From positions 1-17,217 of the forward strand of contig CAOMRW010000030.1 of assembly GCA_948485625.1 (NCBI GenBank): a stretch of 17,217 nucleotides of DNA, given 5' to 3'. Positions 6,572 to 13,772 of this stretch are shown piece after piece. The first letter of the stretch is position 1, and each line of letters opens with the position of its first letter. The notes beneath the pieces are model-generated. The model did no database searches. It was not told the origin of the DNA and saw only the letters and a program-made list of their open reading frames with translations. This DNA is from an uncultured Clostridia bacterium. Lineage in GTDB: Bacteria; Bacillota; Clostridia; TANB77; CAG-508. The translations under genes were made by a program, and so were the position numbers.

Positions 6572-7921
6572 CTAAAATTTAAAACCTTTAAGTGCATTTT
6601 CATCAATGCCATTCATAAGCTTTTTCATTCCACCTTTATTTTTCATCTGCTTCATCATTTTTTGAGTCATTTCATAAGATTTAATGAACTTATTTATATC
6701 TTGTACAGTAGTTCCACTACCTTTTGCAATTCTTATTCTTCTACTAGCATTTAAAAGTTTTGTATTTCTTTTTTCTTTTTGTGTCATAGAACAAATAATA
6801 GCTTCTATTTTAACAAATTCCTTATCATCAATTTTTAGATCTTTAAATTGATTCATACCAGGAATTAGCTTTAATAATGATGAAAAAGAACCCATTTTTT
6901 TCATTTGCCTTATCTGAGCTAAATAATCATCCAAATCAAGCTCACTTTTCTTCATCTTCTTTTCTAATTTCTCAGCTTCTTCTAAATCAAAAGCTTCTTC
7001 TGCCTTTTCTATAACAGCTAGCAAATCTCCCATTCCTAAAATCCTTGATGCCATTCTGTCTGGATGGAAAATTTCTAAATCACTCAACTTTTCACCAGTT
7101 GCTGCAAACTTAATTGGTCTTCCTGTAACTTTTTTAACTGAAAGTGCTGCACCACCTCTTGTATCACCATCTAATTTAGTTAATACAATTCCATCTATTC
7201 CAACTTTTTCATTAAAAGTCTCTGCAACATTTACAGCTTCTTGACCAGTCATAGAATCTACTACTAATAGTATTTCATGAGGTTTTACACTTTTCTTTAC
7301 ATTTTGTAATTCCTCCATAAGTTGTTCATCTATTTGTAATCTTCCTGCTGTATCTAATATAATTACATCATTTAATTTAGACATTGCAACACTAATGGCT
7401 TGTTTTGCAATATGTACAACATCTTTTGATTGTTCATTAGCAAACACAGGAATATTCAATTGACTTCCAACAACCTGCAATTGTTTAATAGCTGCTGGTC
7501 TATAAACATCACATGCTACTAATAATGGCTTTTTACCTTGTTTTCTAAACAAATTTGCAAGTTTTCCAGCAGTTGTTGTTTTACCAGACCCTTGAAGTCC
7601 AACTAACATTATTATTGTTGGAGGATTTGGTGAAAAACTCACTTTACTTTCTGTTCCTCCTAGCAACTCTACTAATTCATCTTTTACTATTTTCACTACT
7701 TGCTGTCCTGGTGTTAATGATTTTAATACATCTTGCCCTAAAGCTTTTTCTTGTATATTTGATATAAATTCTTTTACTATTTTATAGTTAACATCAGCTT
7801 CTAATAGTGCAAGTTTTACCTCTCTCAACATCTCCTTTAAATCCGAATCAGTAATTCTTGCTTTTCCTTTTAACTTTCTGGTTATTTCTTGTAATCTAGA
7901 AGATAGTCCTTCAAAAGCCAT
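6572..7921 (-). CDS. ffh: Signal recognition particle protein Ffh (SRP54)
   Basis: Ffh is the GTPase of SRP; it binds signal sequences and 4.5S/6S RNA and docks with FtsY to target membrane proteins. The N domain spans about 1-90. The G domain shows VGLQGSGKTTTAGKLA (P-loop, about 107-121), DVYRPAA (138-144), DTAGR (190-194) and TKLDGDTRGGAALS (248-261). The methionine-rich M domain occupies about 300-449, including RRIRIAKGSGTTVQDIN, the RNA-binding helix-loop-helix. Length 449 is normal. The ATG is preceded by GGGAGG 8 bases upstream. ylxM lies 12 bases upstream. Confidence 0.98.
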   Translation of the reverse strand: MAFEGLSSRLQEITRKLKGKARITDSDLKEMLREVKLALLEADVNYKIVKEFISNIQEKALGQDVLKSLTPGQQVVKIVKDELVELLGGTESKVSFSPNPPTIIMLVGLQGSGKTTTAGKLANLFRKQGKKPLLVACDVYRPAAIKQLQVVGSQLNIPVFANEQSKDVVHIAKQAISVAMSKLNDVIILDTAGRLQIDEQLMEELQNVKKSVKPHEILLVVDSMTGQEAVNVAETFNEKVGIDGIVLTKLDGDTRGGAALSVKKVTGRPIKFAATGEKLSDLEIFHPDRMASRILGMGDLLAVIEKAEEAFDLEEAEKLEKKMKKSELDLDDYLAQIRQMKKMGSFSSLLKLIPGMNQFKDLKIDDKEFVKIEAIICSMTQKEKRNTKLLNASRRIRIAKGSGTTVQDINKFIKSYEMTQKMMKQMKNKGGMKKLMNGIDENALKGFKF

Positions 7922-7933
7922 CTGTTTACCTCC

Positions 7934-8281
7934 CTATACTAAACAATTTAATTCTTGTTTAATTGTTTCTAAGATATTAGCCACTTTTTTATCAGATGAA
8001 TCTTTTTCTATTTTAGATAATTCTGATAAAATATGTTGTATAGTTTTTTCTTGATTTAACATCCTTTTCATAAAAAACAACTTTTCCTCATATTCGAAAA
8101 GCTTTTTCTCCCCCTTCTTTATAATGTCTCTAACAGCTTGTCTTGTTATATTATTATTTTCTGCTATTTCAGATAATGACAAGTCATTATTATAGTAGTC
8201 ATTTAAGAATTCAAATTGTTTTTCAGTTAATAATTTACCATATAAGTCACACAATATACTTATTTTTATTTTTTCATCCAT
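7934..8281 (-). CDS. ylxM: YlxM-type helix-turn-helix protein
   Basis: A 115-residue protein with a sigma-70 region 4-like helix-turn-helix at about 33-57 (LSLSEIAENNNITRQAVRDIIKK) and the conserved opening LCDLYGKLLTEKQFEFLNDYYNNDLS. YlxM (p13) is encoded directly before ffh in most Bacillota. It has been linked to SRP, where it stimulates SRP GTPases in Streptococcus, although the fold suggests nucleic-acid binding. The ATG at 8281 has GAGG upstream. It is the first gene of the operon, with a strong promoter at 8314-8342. Confidence 0.93.
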   Translation of the reverse strand: MDEKIKISILCDLYGKLLTEKQFEFLNDYYNNDLSLSEIAENNNITRQAVRDIIKKGEKKLFEYEEKLFFMKRMLNQEKTIQHILSELSKIEKDSSDKKVANILETIKQELNCLV

Positions 8282-8313
8282 AAATACTACCTCTTTTTTT
8301 GTAATGCTAATAT

Positions 8314-8342
8314 ACTTTACACTATTTTTATTGATTTGTCAA
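8314..8342 (-). promoter_or_regulatory. Promoter of the ylxM-ffh-rplS operon
   Basis: On the minus strand TTGACA (8337-8342) and TAAAGT (8314-8319) are spaced by 17 bases, with the ylxM ribosome binding site shortly downstream. ATTTGTCAA at 8334-8342 is the exact inverted copy of TTGACAAAT at 8362-8370 in the divergent promoter. Confidence 0.8.
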
Positions 8343-8361
8343 GGTATTTGAGTAAATTTCA

Positions 8362-8390
8362 TTGACAAATTCCAAAAAATGTTCTATTAT
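8362..8390 (+). promoter_or_regulatory. Promoter of the DUF4160-DUF2442 pair
   Basis: TTGACA (8362-8367) and TATTAT (8385-8390) have a 17-base spacer. The leader is then about 100 bases, longer than usual for a small operon, and contains AT-rich partial inverted repeats but no terminator I can defend. Confidence 0.75.
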
Positions 8391-8499
8391 AAAGCATAAT
8401 TATTTCATTTTTTAATTCTAGCTACAATTCTGTAGTAAATATTTTCAAATATATCAAATTTAAAAAATAATATTGATATACTAAAGGAGGTGATAATAT

Positions 8500-8766
8500 T
8501 TGCCAATAGTATCACAATTTTATGGTATCATAATCAGTATGTTTTTTAATGATACTGACAAACATCATTTCCCACATATTCATGTTCAATATGCAAAATA
8601 TAGATGTACCTTTGATTTTAAAGGAAACATACTATCTGGAAACATTCCATCAAAACAAAGAAAATTAGTAACAGCTTGGATAGAGTTAAGAAAAGAAGAT
8701 TTAATAACTCTTTGGAACATGCTCCAAAATGGAAATGGTTGTTTTAATATTGAACCTTTAAAATAA
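8500..8766 (+). CDS. DUF4160-domain protein
   Basis: The protein opens MPIVSQFYGIIISMFFNDTD and continues HHFPHIHVQYA (22-32), the hallmark histidine-rich motif of DUF4160, followed by a basic helix (PSKQRKLVTAWIELRKEDL). Members are about 80-90 residues, as here. The family is usually encoded beside DUF2442 proteins, and the pair is often listed as a candidate toxin-antitoxin system; I know of no firmly settled biochemistry. Translation starts at a TTG with a near-perfect AAAGGAGGTGA site 6 bases upstream. The partner begins 21 bases after the stop. Confidence 0.85.
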   Translation: MPIVSQFYGIIISMFFNDTDKHHFPHIHVQYAKYRCTFDFKGNILSGNIPSKQRKLVTAWIELRKEDLITLWNMLQNGNGCFNIEPLK

Positions 8767-8787
8767 TTAATATGAAGGAGGATTAAA

Positions 8788-9069
8788 ATGCAAAATAAAA
8801 TAGAGGAATTACCTATTGAGGTAAAACCATTGGAAGATTTCTTACTATATATCAAATTTCAAAATGAAGAAGAAAAAATATATGATATGAAAGAAATGTT
8901 AAAATTTGACTTCTATAAAAACTTAAGAACAAAAGAAAACTTTAAAAAAGTTAAAGTATATGGAATCACTTTAAAATGGAGCACTGGTGAAGACATTGCA
9001 CCAGAAAAAATCTATTTTAATAGTATTCCTATTAAAGAATTCAAGTCTGAAATAAAAGAAATGAAATAA
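8788..9069 (+). CDS. DUF2442-domain protein
   Basis: This 93-residue protein shows the DUF2442 pattern: a beta hairpin opening (IEVKPLEDFLLYIKFQNEEEKIYDMKEML), a short helical middle (FYKNLRTKENFKKV) and the conserved end KVYGITLKWSTGEDIAPEKIYFNSIP. GGAGG precedes the ATG by 7 bases. Transcribed with the DUF4160 gene and ended by a strong hairpin, it is the second half of a two-gene module. By analogy to two-component toxin-antitoxin operons, one of the pair could be the antitoxin or DNA-binding partner; the sequence does not show which. Confidence 0.85.
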   Translation: MQNKIEELPIEVKPLEDFLLYIKFQNEEEKIYDMKEMLKFDFYKNLRTKENFKKVKVYGITLKWSTGEDIAPEKIYFNSIPIKEFKSEIKEMK

Positions 9070-9074
9070 TTAAT

Positions 9075-9124
9075 AAAAAAGATTAAATTTATTGAATACT
9101 ATTAAAATAAATTTAATCTTTTTT
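9075..9124. terminator. Bidirectional terminator
   Basis: AAAAAAGATTAAATTTATT (9075-9093) pairs perfectly with 9106-9124 around a 12-base loop, a 19-bp stem with flanking A and T runs. It lies just after the DUF2442 stop and 8 bases from the end of the convergent SDR gene, so it can serve both. Confidence 0.88.
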
Positions 9125-9132
9125 TCATCTTT

Positions 9133-9894
9133 TTATTTAACAATCTTTCTTTTTTGTACCATATAAGTAATTTTAGCCACCAAACTACTAGGAACAAAAT
9201 GGCTAAAAAATATACCTAATTTAACATCTATACCTGGAATAATATAAAATTTACCTTTTAAAAATTTATTTACTGCAAATCTAGCAACATTCATACTATC
9301 CGCTTCTCTCATATGAAATTTAACATTTGCAACATCATTAAAATTAGTTTTAACAGGTCCTGGACATAAAATGCTAATTTGTACATTAGACTTCTCTTTT
9401 CTTAGTTCCTCTCTAATAGATTCTGAAAGTCTCACAATATACGCCTTTGTAGAATAATATGTTGCCATTAAAGGTCCAGGCATAAAACCAGCAATAGAAG
9501 CAACATTCAAAATTTTACCACTATTTTTAGCTTTCATATCAACTAAATATAATTTTGTTAAAATATGATAAGCAACAATATTAGTATTAATCATACTTAT
9601 TTCCTTATTCAAATCTGTTTTTGTAAAATTACCACAATCTCCAAAACCAGCATTATTAATTAAAATATCCACATCTGATACACACTTGTGCAATTTTTTA
9701 CAATTATCTTCTATAGATAAATCCATAGATATAATTTCAACTTTTATATCATAATCTTTTCTCAATTCTTCTGCTAATTTCTCTAGCCTATTATCATCCC
9801 TTGCAACTAAAACTAAATCATAGTCTTTTTTTGCTAAAACTCTAGCCATATCTCTTCCAATACCAGAAGAAGCACCTGTAATTAAAGCTTTCAA
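9133..9894 (-). CDS. Short-chain dehydrogenase/reductase
   Basis: A classical SDR of 253 residues. The nucleotide-binding TGASSGIG (6-13), the ARDDNRLEKL segment favouring NADP, NNAG (80-83) and the catalytic Ser133, Tyr146 and Lys150 in YYSTK are all present. The CPGPVKTNF motif and the hydrophobic, basic C-terminal tail (GIFFSHFVPSSLVAKITYMVQKRK) resemble the DltE/YqjQ-like group that acts on lipophilic ketones or aldehydes near the membrane; the substrate is unknown. It starts with TTG, 7 bases after GGAGG. It lies 50 bases downstream of tsaC on the same strand. Confidence 0.93.
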   Translation of the reverse strand: MKALITGASSGIGRDMARVLAKKDYDLVLVARDDNRLEKLAEELRKDYDIKVEIISMDLSIEDNCKKLHKCVSDVDILINNAGFGDCGNFTKTDLNKEISMINTNIVAYHILTKLYLVDMKAKNSGKILNVASIAGFMPGPLMATYYSTKAYIVRLSESIREELRKEKSNVQISILCPGPVKTNFNDVANVKFHMREADSMNVARFAVNKFLKGKFYIIPGIDVKLGIFFSHFVPSSLVAKITYMVQKRKIVK

Positions 9895-9944
9895 ATTAAT
9901 CCTCCTTATTTATATCAGATTCTAGAATATCAACCTTTAGACAT

Positions 9945-10568
9945 TTATATCTTCTTATCAATAAGTACTTTCATAATTTCCTCTTTAGAAATTGGACCTT
10001 CTCTTTGAATCTTTATTACATCTGATGTACAATCTATTATAGTACTTGCCTGTGCAAACAACACATCCCCCTCCATCATTCCATCTAGAGTTGGGCATGT
10101 CCTTTCGATTTCATCCAAATTTTTACAAGTTGGTTCTCCACTGTGATTAGCACTAGTCATAAATATTGGACTTCCAACTTTATATATTAACTCCTTTAAA
10201 ATCTCAGTTGGAGCCATTCTTATAGCCATTTCTAAACTACTGTTTAAACCACCATTATTAATATATGTTAATACTTCTGGTCTCTTATTTAAAACTAATG
10301 TAACAGGACCAGGCATAAATGCATTTATCAACTTCTGAATTCTTTCATCTACTATAGCAATACTCTCTATTTGTTCTTTATCTGCACACATAACAGGAAA
10401 TGATTTATTAGATGGTCTATCTTTAATGTCTGCTAATTTATTATATGCATTTATTGAATTTATACGTGCACATATTCCATATACTGTATCGGTAGGTACA
10501 GAAATCACACCATCATTTTTAAGTATATCTACTAATTTATCTATTTCACTTTGTTTATATCTTTGCAT
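9945..10568 (-). CDS. tsaC: L-threonylcarbamoyladenylate synthase
   Basis: The YrdC/Sua5 domain condenses threonine, bicarbonate and ATP into threonylcarbamoyl-AMP, the first step of t6A37 tRNA modification. Signatures are ISVPTDTVYGICA (22-34), the basic KDRPSNKSFP (49-58), MPGPVTLVLNKRP (85-97) and MTSANHSGEPT (137-147). At 207 residues it is a single-domain TsaC type, lacking the C-terminal Sua5 domain found in the longer Bacillus protein. GGAG precedes the ATG by 8 bases. It lies downstream of oapA and may share its transcript, though a repeat copy sits in the 102-base gap. Confidence 0.95.
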   Translation of the reverse strand: MQRYKQSEIDKLVDILKNDGVISVPTDTVYGICARINSINAYNKLADIKDRPSNKSFPVMCADKEQIESIAIVDERIQKLINAFMPGPVTLVLNKRPEVLTYINNGGLNSSLEMAIRMAPTEILKELIYKVGSPIFMTSANHSGEPTCKNLDEIERTCPTLDGMMEGDVLFAQASTIIDCTSDVIKIQREGPISKEEIMKVLIDKKI

Positions 10569-10637
10569 TTATATTACTCCTTGACAATTATAAAATTCCT
10601 TTTTATTTTTTATAAAACTTACTTTTATTAATAAAAT

Positions 10638-10670
10638 TTAAAATGAGGATTTTTGACCTGTCCCCATTTC
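10638..10670. repeat. Short dispersed repeat copy after oapA
   Basis: This 33-base stretch carries AAATGAGGATTTTTGACCTG followed by TCCCC and abuts the oapA stop codon at 10671. It parallels 12-40 at the window start. Read on the minus strand it contains GGGGACAGGTC, close to the GGGACAGTCC core at 16463-16474. Confidence 0.45.
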
Positions 10671-11216
10671 CTATTTTTTACTAAATCTATTTAAAACTAT
10701 ACCTACTTTATGAACAATCTCTGTAGAATTCTTATTTGCAATCTCTTTACCAAAAGCCTTTCCACTAACAGTTAAAGCAGATACTAATGCACTTAATATA
10801 AACTGTATGTCAAAAGGCATTTTTAATTCTGTGGAAATTTTTATAGCAATCAATGCACTAATTGCACCACTAAGTACCCCACAGATATCACCAATTACAT
10901 CAGCACATATATTAGCAACTTTAGGAGCATTCTTTATTAATTTTATTGAATCTTTTGACCCTTTTACTTTTTTAGTTGCTTTTGCATGAAACTCTTCTTC
11001 ATTCGCAACAGTAACTGCAACACCTATAATATCAAAAAATATACCTATAACAATTACTAATACTAATATTAAAATAGCTGGAATCAAACTTAAATTAGAT
11101 ACTCCATTTGTAGATACATATGAAAATATAATAGATAATATAAATGTAATTATAAATGATTGAATTACCCATTTCATATTGGAGTGTTCTTTTTTATTTT
11201 CCTTATTTTTTTTCAT
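10671..11216 (-). CDS. oapA: OLE-associated membrane protein OapA
   Basis: A 181-residue protein with a basic start and four likely membrane segments (about 15-35, 43-68, 101-128 and 136-156). Between the second and third lies a conserved cytoplasmic stretch: DIIGVAV (62-68), EEFHAKATKKVKGSKDSI (74-91) and KNAPKVANICADVIGDICG (95-113). From memory this matches OapA, the DUF21-like protein that binds OLE RNA and holds it at the membrane. Its place directly downstream of a large structured RNA is the usual OLE-OapA arrangement. The ATG at 11216 is preceded by AGAAAGAGAG 11 bases upstream; an internal ATG at Met14 is possible. Identification rests on motif memory plus context, not a database search. 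Confidence 0.87.
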   Translation of the reverse strand: MKKNKENKKEHSNMKWVIQSFIITFILSIIFSYVSTNGVSNLSLIPAILILVLVIVIGIFFDIIGVAVTVANEEEFHAKATKKVKGSKDSIKLIKNAPKVANICADVIGDICGVLSGAISALIAIKISTELKMPFDIQFILSALVSALTVSGKAFGKEIANKNSTEIVHKVGIVLNRFSKK

Positions 11217-11299
11217 TTTAAATTATACTCTCTTTCTTATTAAATTATATTTAATTTATATAATATCAATATTTATACAACATTAATATTATAAATTAA

Positions 11300-11318
11300 G
11301 GCAAGCATATTGCTTACC
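11300..11318 (-). terminator. Hairpin between OLE RNA and oapA
   Basis: On the minus strand GGTAAGCA pairs with TGCTTGCC (8 bp including one G-U) around a 3-base loop, followed by TTAATTTAT rather than a clean T run. It lies just past the OLE 3' end and before oapA. It may be a weak terminator allowing partial read-through into oapA, or a processing or stability element. Confidence 0.5.
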
Positions 11319-11340
11319 TTTAATTAATTTCTATTTAATT

Positions 11341-11913
11341 AGATGGTAAAAATCTAAGTAAATTTTACGGTTTAGGTCTGGTTGAATTTCTCTACTCCCC
11401 GCTTAGTATTACTACTAGAGCCGTTTCCGTTTAAGGGAAATAACTAAAAGATAAATTTAGCCACCAGATCGCCACTTAAATCCGTACCTTAATCCCTAGA
11501 TTTTCAAGCTTTTCGATTAAAGCAAACATTCTAGAAGTTTTCCTTGACATACTTTTGCAAGTTTACTAGTCTTTTTTGCAAGTGAAATTTCATAATCTAA
11601 AGCAAACAACATTTGGCCAAAATATTAACTTACTCTGTATAAAATTAATCCCAATACACTCACTCGAGACAGGCTACACTATGTATTTCGTGTCTTGGCA
11701 CTCAACATAGGTTTAACTTAAAATGTATTTAAGCCTCCGCGAAACCAGGGAATCACATATATGCCATTATATGTTACCCTAACCTCTTTACTCCCTGAAT
11801 ACACACAAAACTGGCATTTCGCGCACAAACAAGAAACTTCAACGATGTGCCCTTTAGTGGATTTTTAGCCCCACCCTCGTAAACTTAAGTACGACTAGAA
11901 TAATGCACCATCA
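11341..11913 (-). ncRNA. ole: OLE RNA (Ornate Large Extremophilic)
   Basis: About 570 nt with no coding frame, richer in G+C than its surroundings and highly self-complementary. GATGGT at the 5' end (11907-11912) pairs with ACCATC at the 3' end (11342-11347), closing the whole molecule. CGCGAAA/TTTCGCG (11738-11744 with 11817-11823) encloses CAGGGA/TCCCTG (11746-11751 with 11792-11797). CTATGT/ACATAG (11679-11684 with 11705-11710) forms a hairpin. The length, the 5' GGGTGGGGCTAAAAATCCAC element and the adjacent oapA gene fit OLE RNA, a membrane-associated noncoding RNA of extremophilic and anaerobic Bacillota. In Halalkalibacterium halodurans it is needed for tolerance of cold, short-chain alcohols and Mg2+. 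The start is set by the promoter at 11920-11925 and the end by the closing stem. Confidence 0.87.
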
Positions 11914-11919
11914 ATATAT

Positions 11920-11925
11920 ATTATA
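11920..11925 (-). promoter_or_regulatory. Extended -10 promoter of OLE RNA
   Basis: On the minus strand TGGTATAAT combines a perfect -10 (11920-11925) with the TGn extension. No good -35 is present. Start of transcription 7 bases downstream, at about 11913, falls one base from the first paired nucleotide of the closing helix, so promoter and RNA boundary agree independently. Confidence 0.75.
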
Positions 11926-12047
11926 CCAAATTATGAAAAATATTCCAGTTTCATTTTTGAATTTCTTAAATCATTTATGTCTAATTAATTTTAATTAGAT
12001 TCAGTTTCATATGTTTTTCTATTAAATTCTCACTTTTTCTAACTTTT

Positions 12048-12623
12048 TTAATAATTTAATATTTTTCTTAACTCTTGCTTTACTTCATCTAAGTCCCTAT
12101 CATTTGCTATATTTATGACATTTATATTAGAATACTTTTCTTTTATTTCATCTGCCATTTCTAAATATACCCTTTGTTGATTTATACTATTTTCAGCTTC
12201 AAAATTTGAACCCTGAAATTTAGCTTTATCTTCTCTTTTTAATCTTTCATTATATAAATTTTCGTCTCTCAAATATAATGTTATATAATATATTTCAAAA
12301 TCTAATTTAGCAAAATCGTCCAATAATCTGTCATAAACATCTGTAAATGAATATGCTTTTTTTCCTAGTCTACAATAATTTTCCTCTGTAAAAAATGTTC
12401 TATCAAATACCATATTAATACTTTTATTTTCCATTTTCTTCATGTACTCAATCAAATTAATATACATTTCCTCTGCCTTCTTCTTTCCTGTCTCCGTACT
12501 ATCAGATGTACCACATAATCTATATAAATTAGTATAACTCAATGAATATCTCAAATAATCAGTTATTGTTGTTTTTCCTGCCCCTTGTGGTCCCTCTACT
12601 ACAATTAATTTTGAATTTGCCAT
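12048..12623 (-). CDS. Deoxynucleoside/thymidylate kinase-like P-loop protein
   Basis: A 191-residue P-loop protein: IVVEGPQGAGKTTITDYLRYSL contains the Walker A motif at 11-18, NMVFDRTFFTEENYCRLGK (about 70-88) holds the DR(T/S) motif of nucleoside and nucleotide kinases, and LYNERLKREDKAKF (about 123-136) looks like the lid. Such enzymes phosphorylate deoxynucleosides or dTMP in the cytosol; the substrate cannot be assigned. It is not a housekeeping Tmk, which is longer and has a different DRY/DRF context. GGAGG precedes the ATG by 8 bases. It lies after a 36-codon ORF with its own promoter, 134 bases upstream of OLE RNA. Confidence 0.85.
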   Translation of the reverse strand: MANSKLIVVEGPQGAGKTTITDYLRYSLSYTNLYRLCGTSDSTETGKKKAEEMYINLIEYMKKMENKSINMVFDRTFFTEENYCRLGKKAYSFTDVYDRLLDDFAKLDFEIYYITLYLRDENLYNERLKREDKAKFQGSNFEAENSINQQRVYLEMADEIKEKYSNINVINIANDRDLDEVKQELRKILNY

Positions 12624-12658
12624 AATAAAACCTCCTACATTATTTACTACTTTTTTTA

Positions 12659-12769
12659 CTATTCTTCATCTTTAACAATTTCACATTCATTTTCATTTAA
12701 AATATCATTTACTGATTTCATTATATCTTCTAAATTTTCATCAAAGTCATCTTTTATTAAATTAAACAT
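12659..12769 (-). CDS. Small acidic protein, 36 aa
   Basis: An open frame of 36 codons starts with ATG, preceded by GGGAGG 11 bases upstream, and is placed directly behind a strong promoter. The peptide (MFNLIKDDFDENLEDIMKSV at its start) is acidic and helical, without membrane segments or cysteine pairs (one Cys). It ends 35 bases before the kinase start. No family is recognised. The site, promoter and composition suggest it is translated, perhaps as a leader or a partner of the kinase. Confidence 0.55.
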   Translation of the reverse strand: MFNLIKDDFDENLEDIMKSVNDILNENECEIVKDEE

Positions 12770-12792
12770 TGTTATAAAATCCTCCCAACAGG

Positions 12793-12821
12793 ATTATACT
12801 ATTTAAAAATTCCTATTTCAA
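12793..12821 (-). promoter_or_regulatory. Promoter of the 36-aa ORF and kinase
   Basis: TTGAAA (12816-12821) and TATAAT (12793-12798) on the minus strand are spaced by 17 bases. Transcription would begin near 12786, almost at the GGGAGG (12781-12786), so the leader is very short and the first ORF is the natural first gene. Confidence 0.75.
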
Positions 12822-12889
12822 TAAATTTTTTATATTTTATAAATTCTTTTGATAATTTATTTCAAAATTATGTAGATTTTCACACAAAT

Positions 12890-12918
12890 TTGTAGTAAAA
12901 TATTATTTAGCATATAAA
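12890..12918 (+). promoter_or_regulatory. Probable promoter of the phosphoesterase-pyrophosphorylase operon
   Basis: TTGTAG (12890-12895) and TATAAA (12913-12918) are separated by 17 bases, and the ribosome binding site lies about 30 bases on. The match is moderate, but it is the best in the divergent spacer 12822-12959, which otherwise is AT-rich sequence without a feature I can name. Confidence 0.5.
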
Positions 12919-12959
12919 ACATAATTAAAATATAAATATAAGATTATAAGGAGGATAAA

Positions 12960-13760
12960 ATGGACAAGATAGCAATTATCTCAGACATTCATGGTAATAT
13001 AACAGCATTAGAAGCTGTACTAGAAGATATTAAAAAAAGAAATATAAACAAAATTTTCTGTTTAGGTGATAACATTACTAAATGTACACATCCTGATTTA
13101 GTAATTGACAAAATAAAAGAAAAATGTGAAGTAATATTATTAGGAAACTGTGATTATGCAATCTGTAAGCCTTCTGCAAAAAATAGAAATTATTGGTCTA
13201 GAAATATAATAGGAGAAGAAAGAGCAGAATATATAGCCTCTTTACCAATATCACACGAATTTTATATGAGTGGACATTTAATAAGACTATTCCATGCATC
13301 ACCATATGCACTTGATGAAATATTTAATCCAATGTTTTCTAACAAGGAATCTAACCGTAGTCATTTAGAAATAACACCAGATAGACTTTTTGAAAATACA
13401 GAACTAATTAATAAAACAGATAAAGACCCTATTCCAGATATTGTAGGATTTGGTCATATACATACACCTTGTCTAGTAAGATTTAAAAACAAAACAATCT
13501 TTAATCCAGGCAGTGTAGGAATCCCAATTGAAATGTATAATAATGATATAACAGACAAAAGCAACAAATTTTCAACAGTTGCATCATATACTATAATAGA
13601 AGGATATTATGGAGAAAAAGAACTAAATATGATATCTTTTAATTCAATTAGAGTTCCATACAATATTCAAAAAGAAGTTGAAGATTTAGAAAAATCAGAT
13701 ATGCCAAGTAAGGATATTATTATAAAATCATTAATATCAGCTATTCCAAATAATGTTTAA
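12960..13760 (+). CDS. Calcineurin-like metallophosphoesterase
   Basis: A 266-residue member of the YfcE/MJ0936-like phosphodiesterase group. Metal ligands appear in order: Asp9 and His11 in IISDIHGN, Asp37 in CLGDN, Asn63 in LGNCD, His113 in LFHASP, and His167 and His169 in GFGHIHTP. These cytosolic enzymes hydrolyse phosphodiesters or phosphomonoesters with two metal ions; substrates vary. The ATG follows GGAGG by 5 bases. A pyrophosphorylase gene starts 12 bases after its stop, so the two are almost certainly co-transcribed, which suggests a nucleotide-sugar or phosphate-ester link but does not prove one. Confidence 0.9.
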   Translation: MDKIAIISDIHGNITALEAVLEDIKKRNINKIFCLGDNITKCTHPDLVIDKIKEKCEVILLGNCDYAICKPSAKNRNYWSRNIIGEERAEYIASLPISHEFYMSGHLIRLFHASPYALDEIFNPMFSNKESNRSHLEITPDRLFENTELINKTDKDPIPDIVGFGHIHTPCLVRFKNKTIFNPGSVGIPIEMYNNDITDKSNKFSTVASYTIIEGYYGEKELNMISFNSIRVPYNIQKEVEDLEKSDMPSKDIIIKSLISAIPNNV

Positions 13761-13772
13761 AGGAGATTATCC

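Noticed and set aside
8586..8855. Minus-strand ORF across the DUF4160 gene
   Set aside because: It overlaps both genes of the DUF pair, has no proper start signals, and the plus-strand genes have clear family motifs and a strong ribosome binding site.
11341..11913. tmRNA, group II intron or SRP RNA
   Set aside because: The tmRNA alanine-acceptor ends, the group II domain V and the short SRP hairpin are not seen. Length, helices and the adjacent membrane protein fit OLE RNA better.
11980..11999. 9-bp AT palindrome as terminator of the kinase gene
   Set aside because: The stem is all weak pairs except two, the loop is only 2 bases, and no T run follows on the minus strand.
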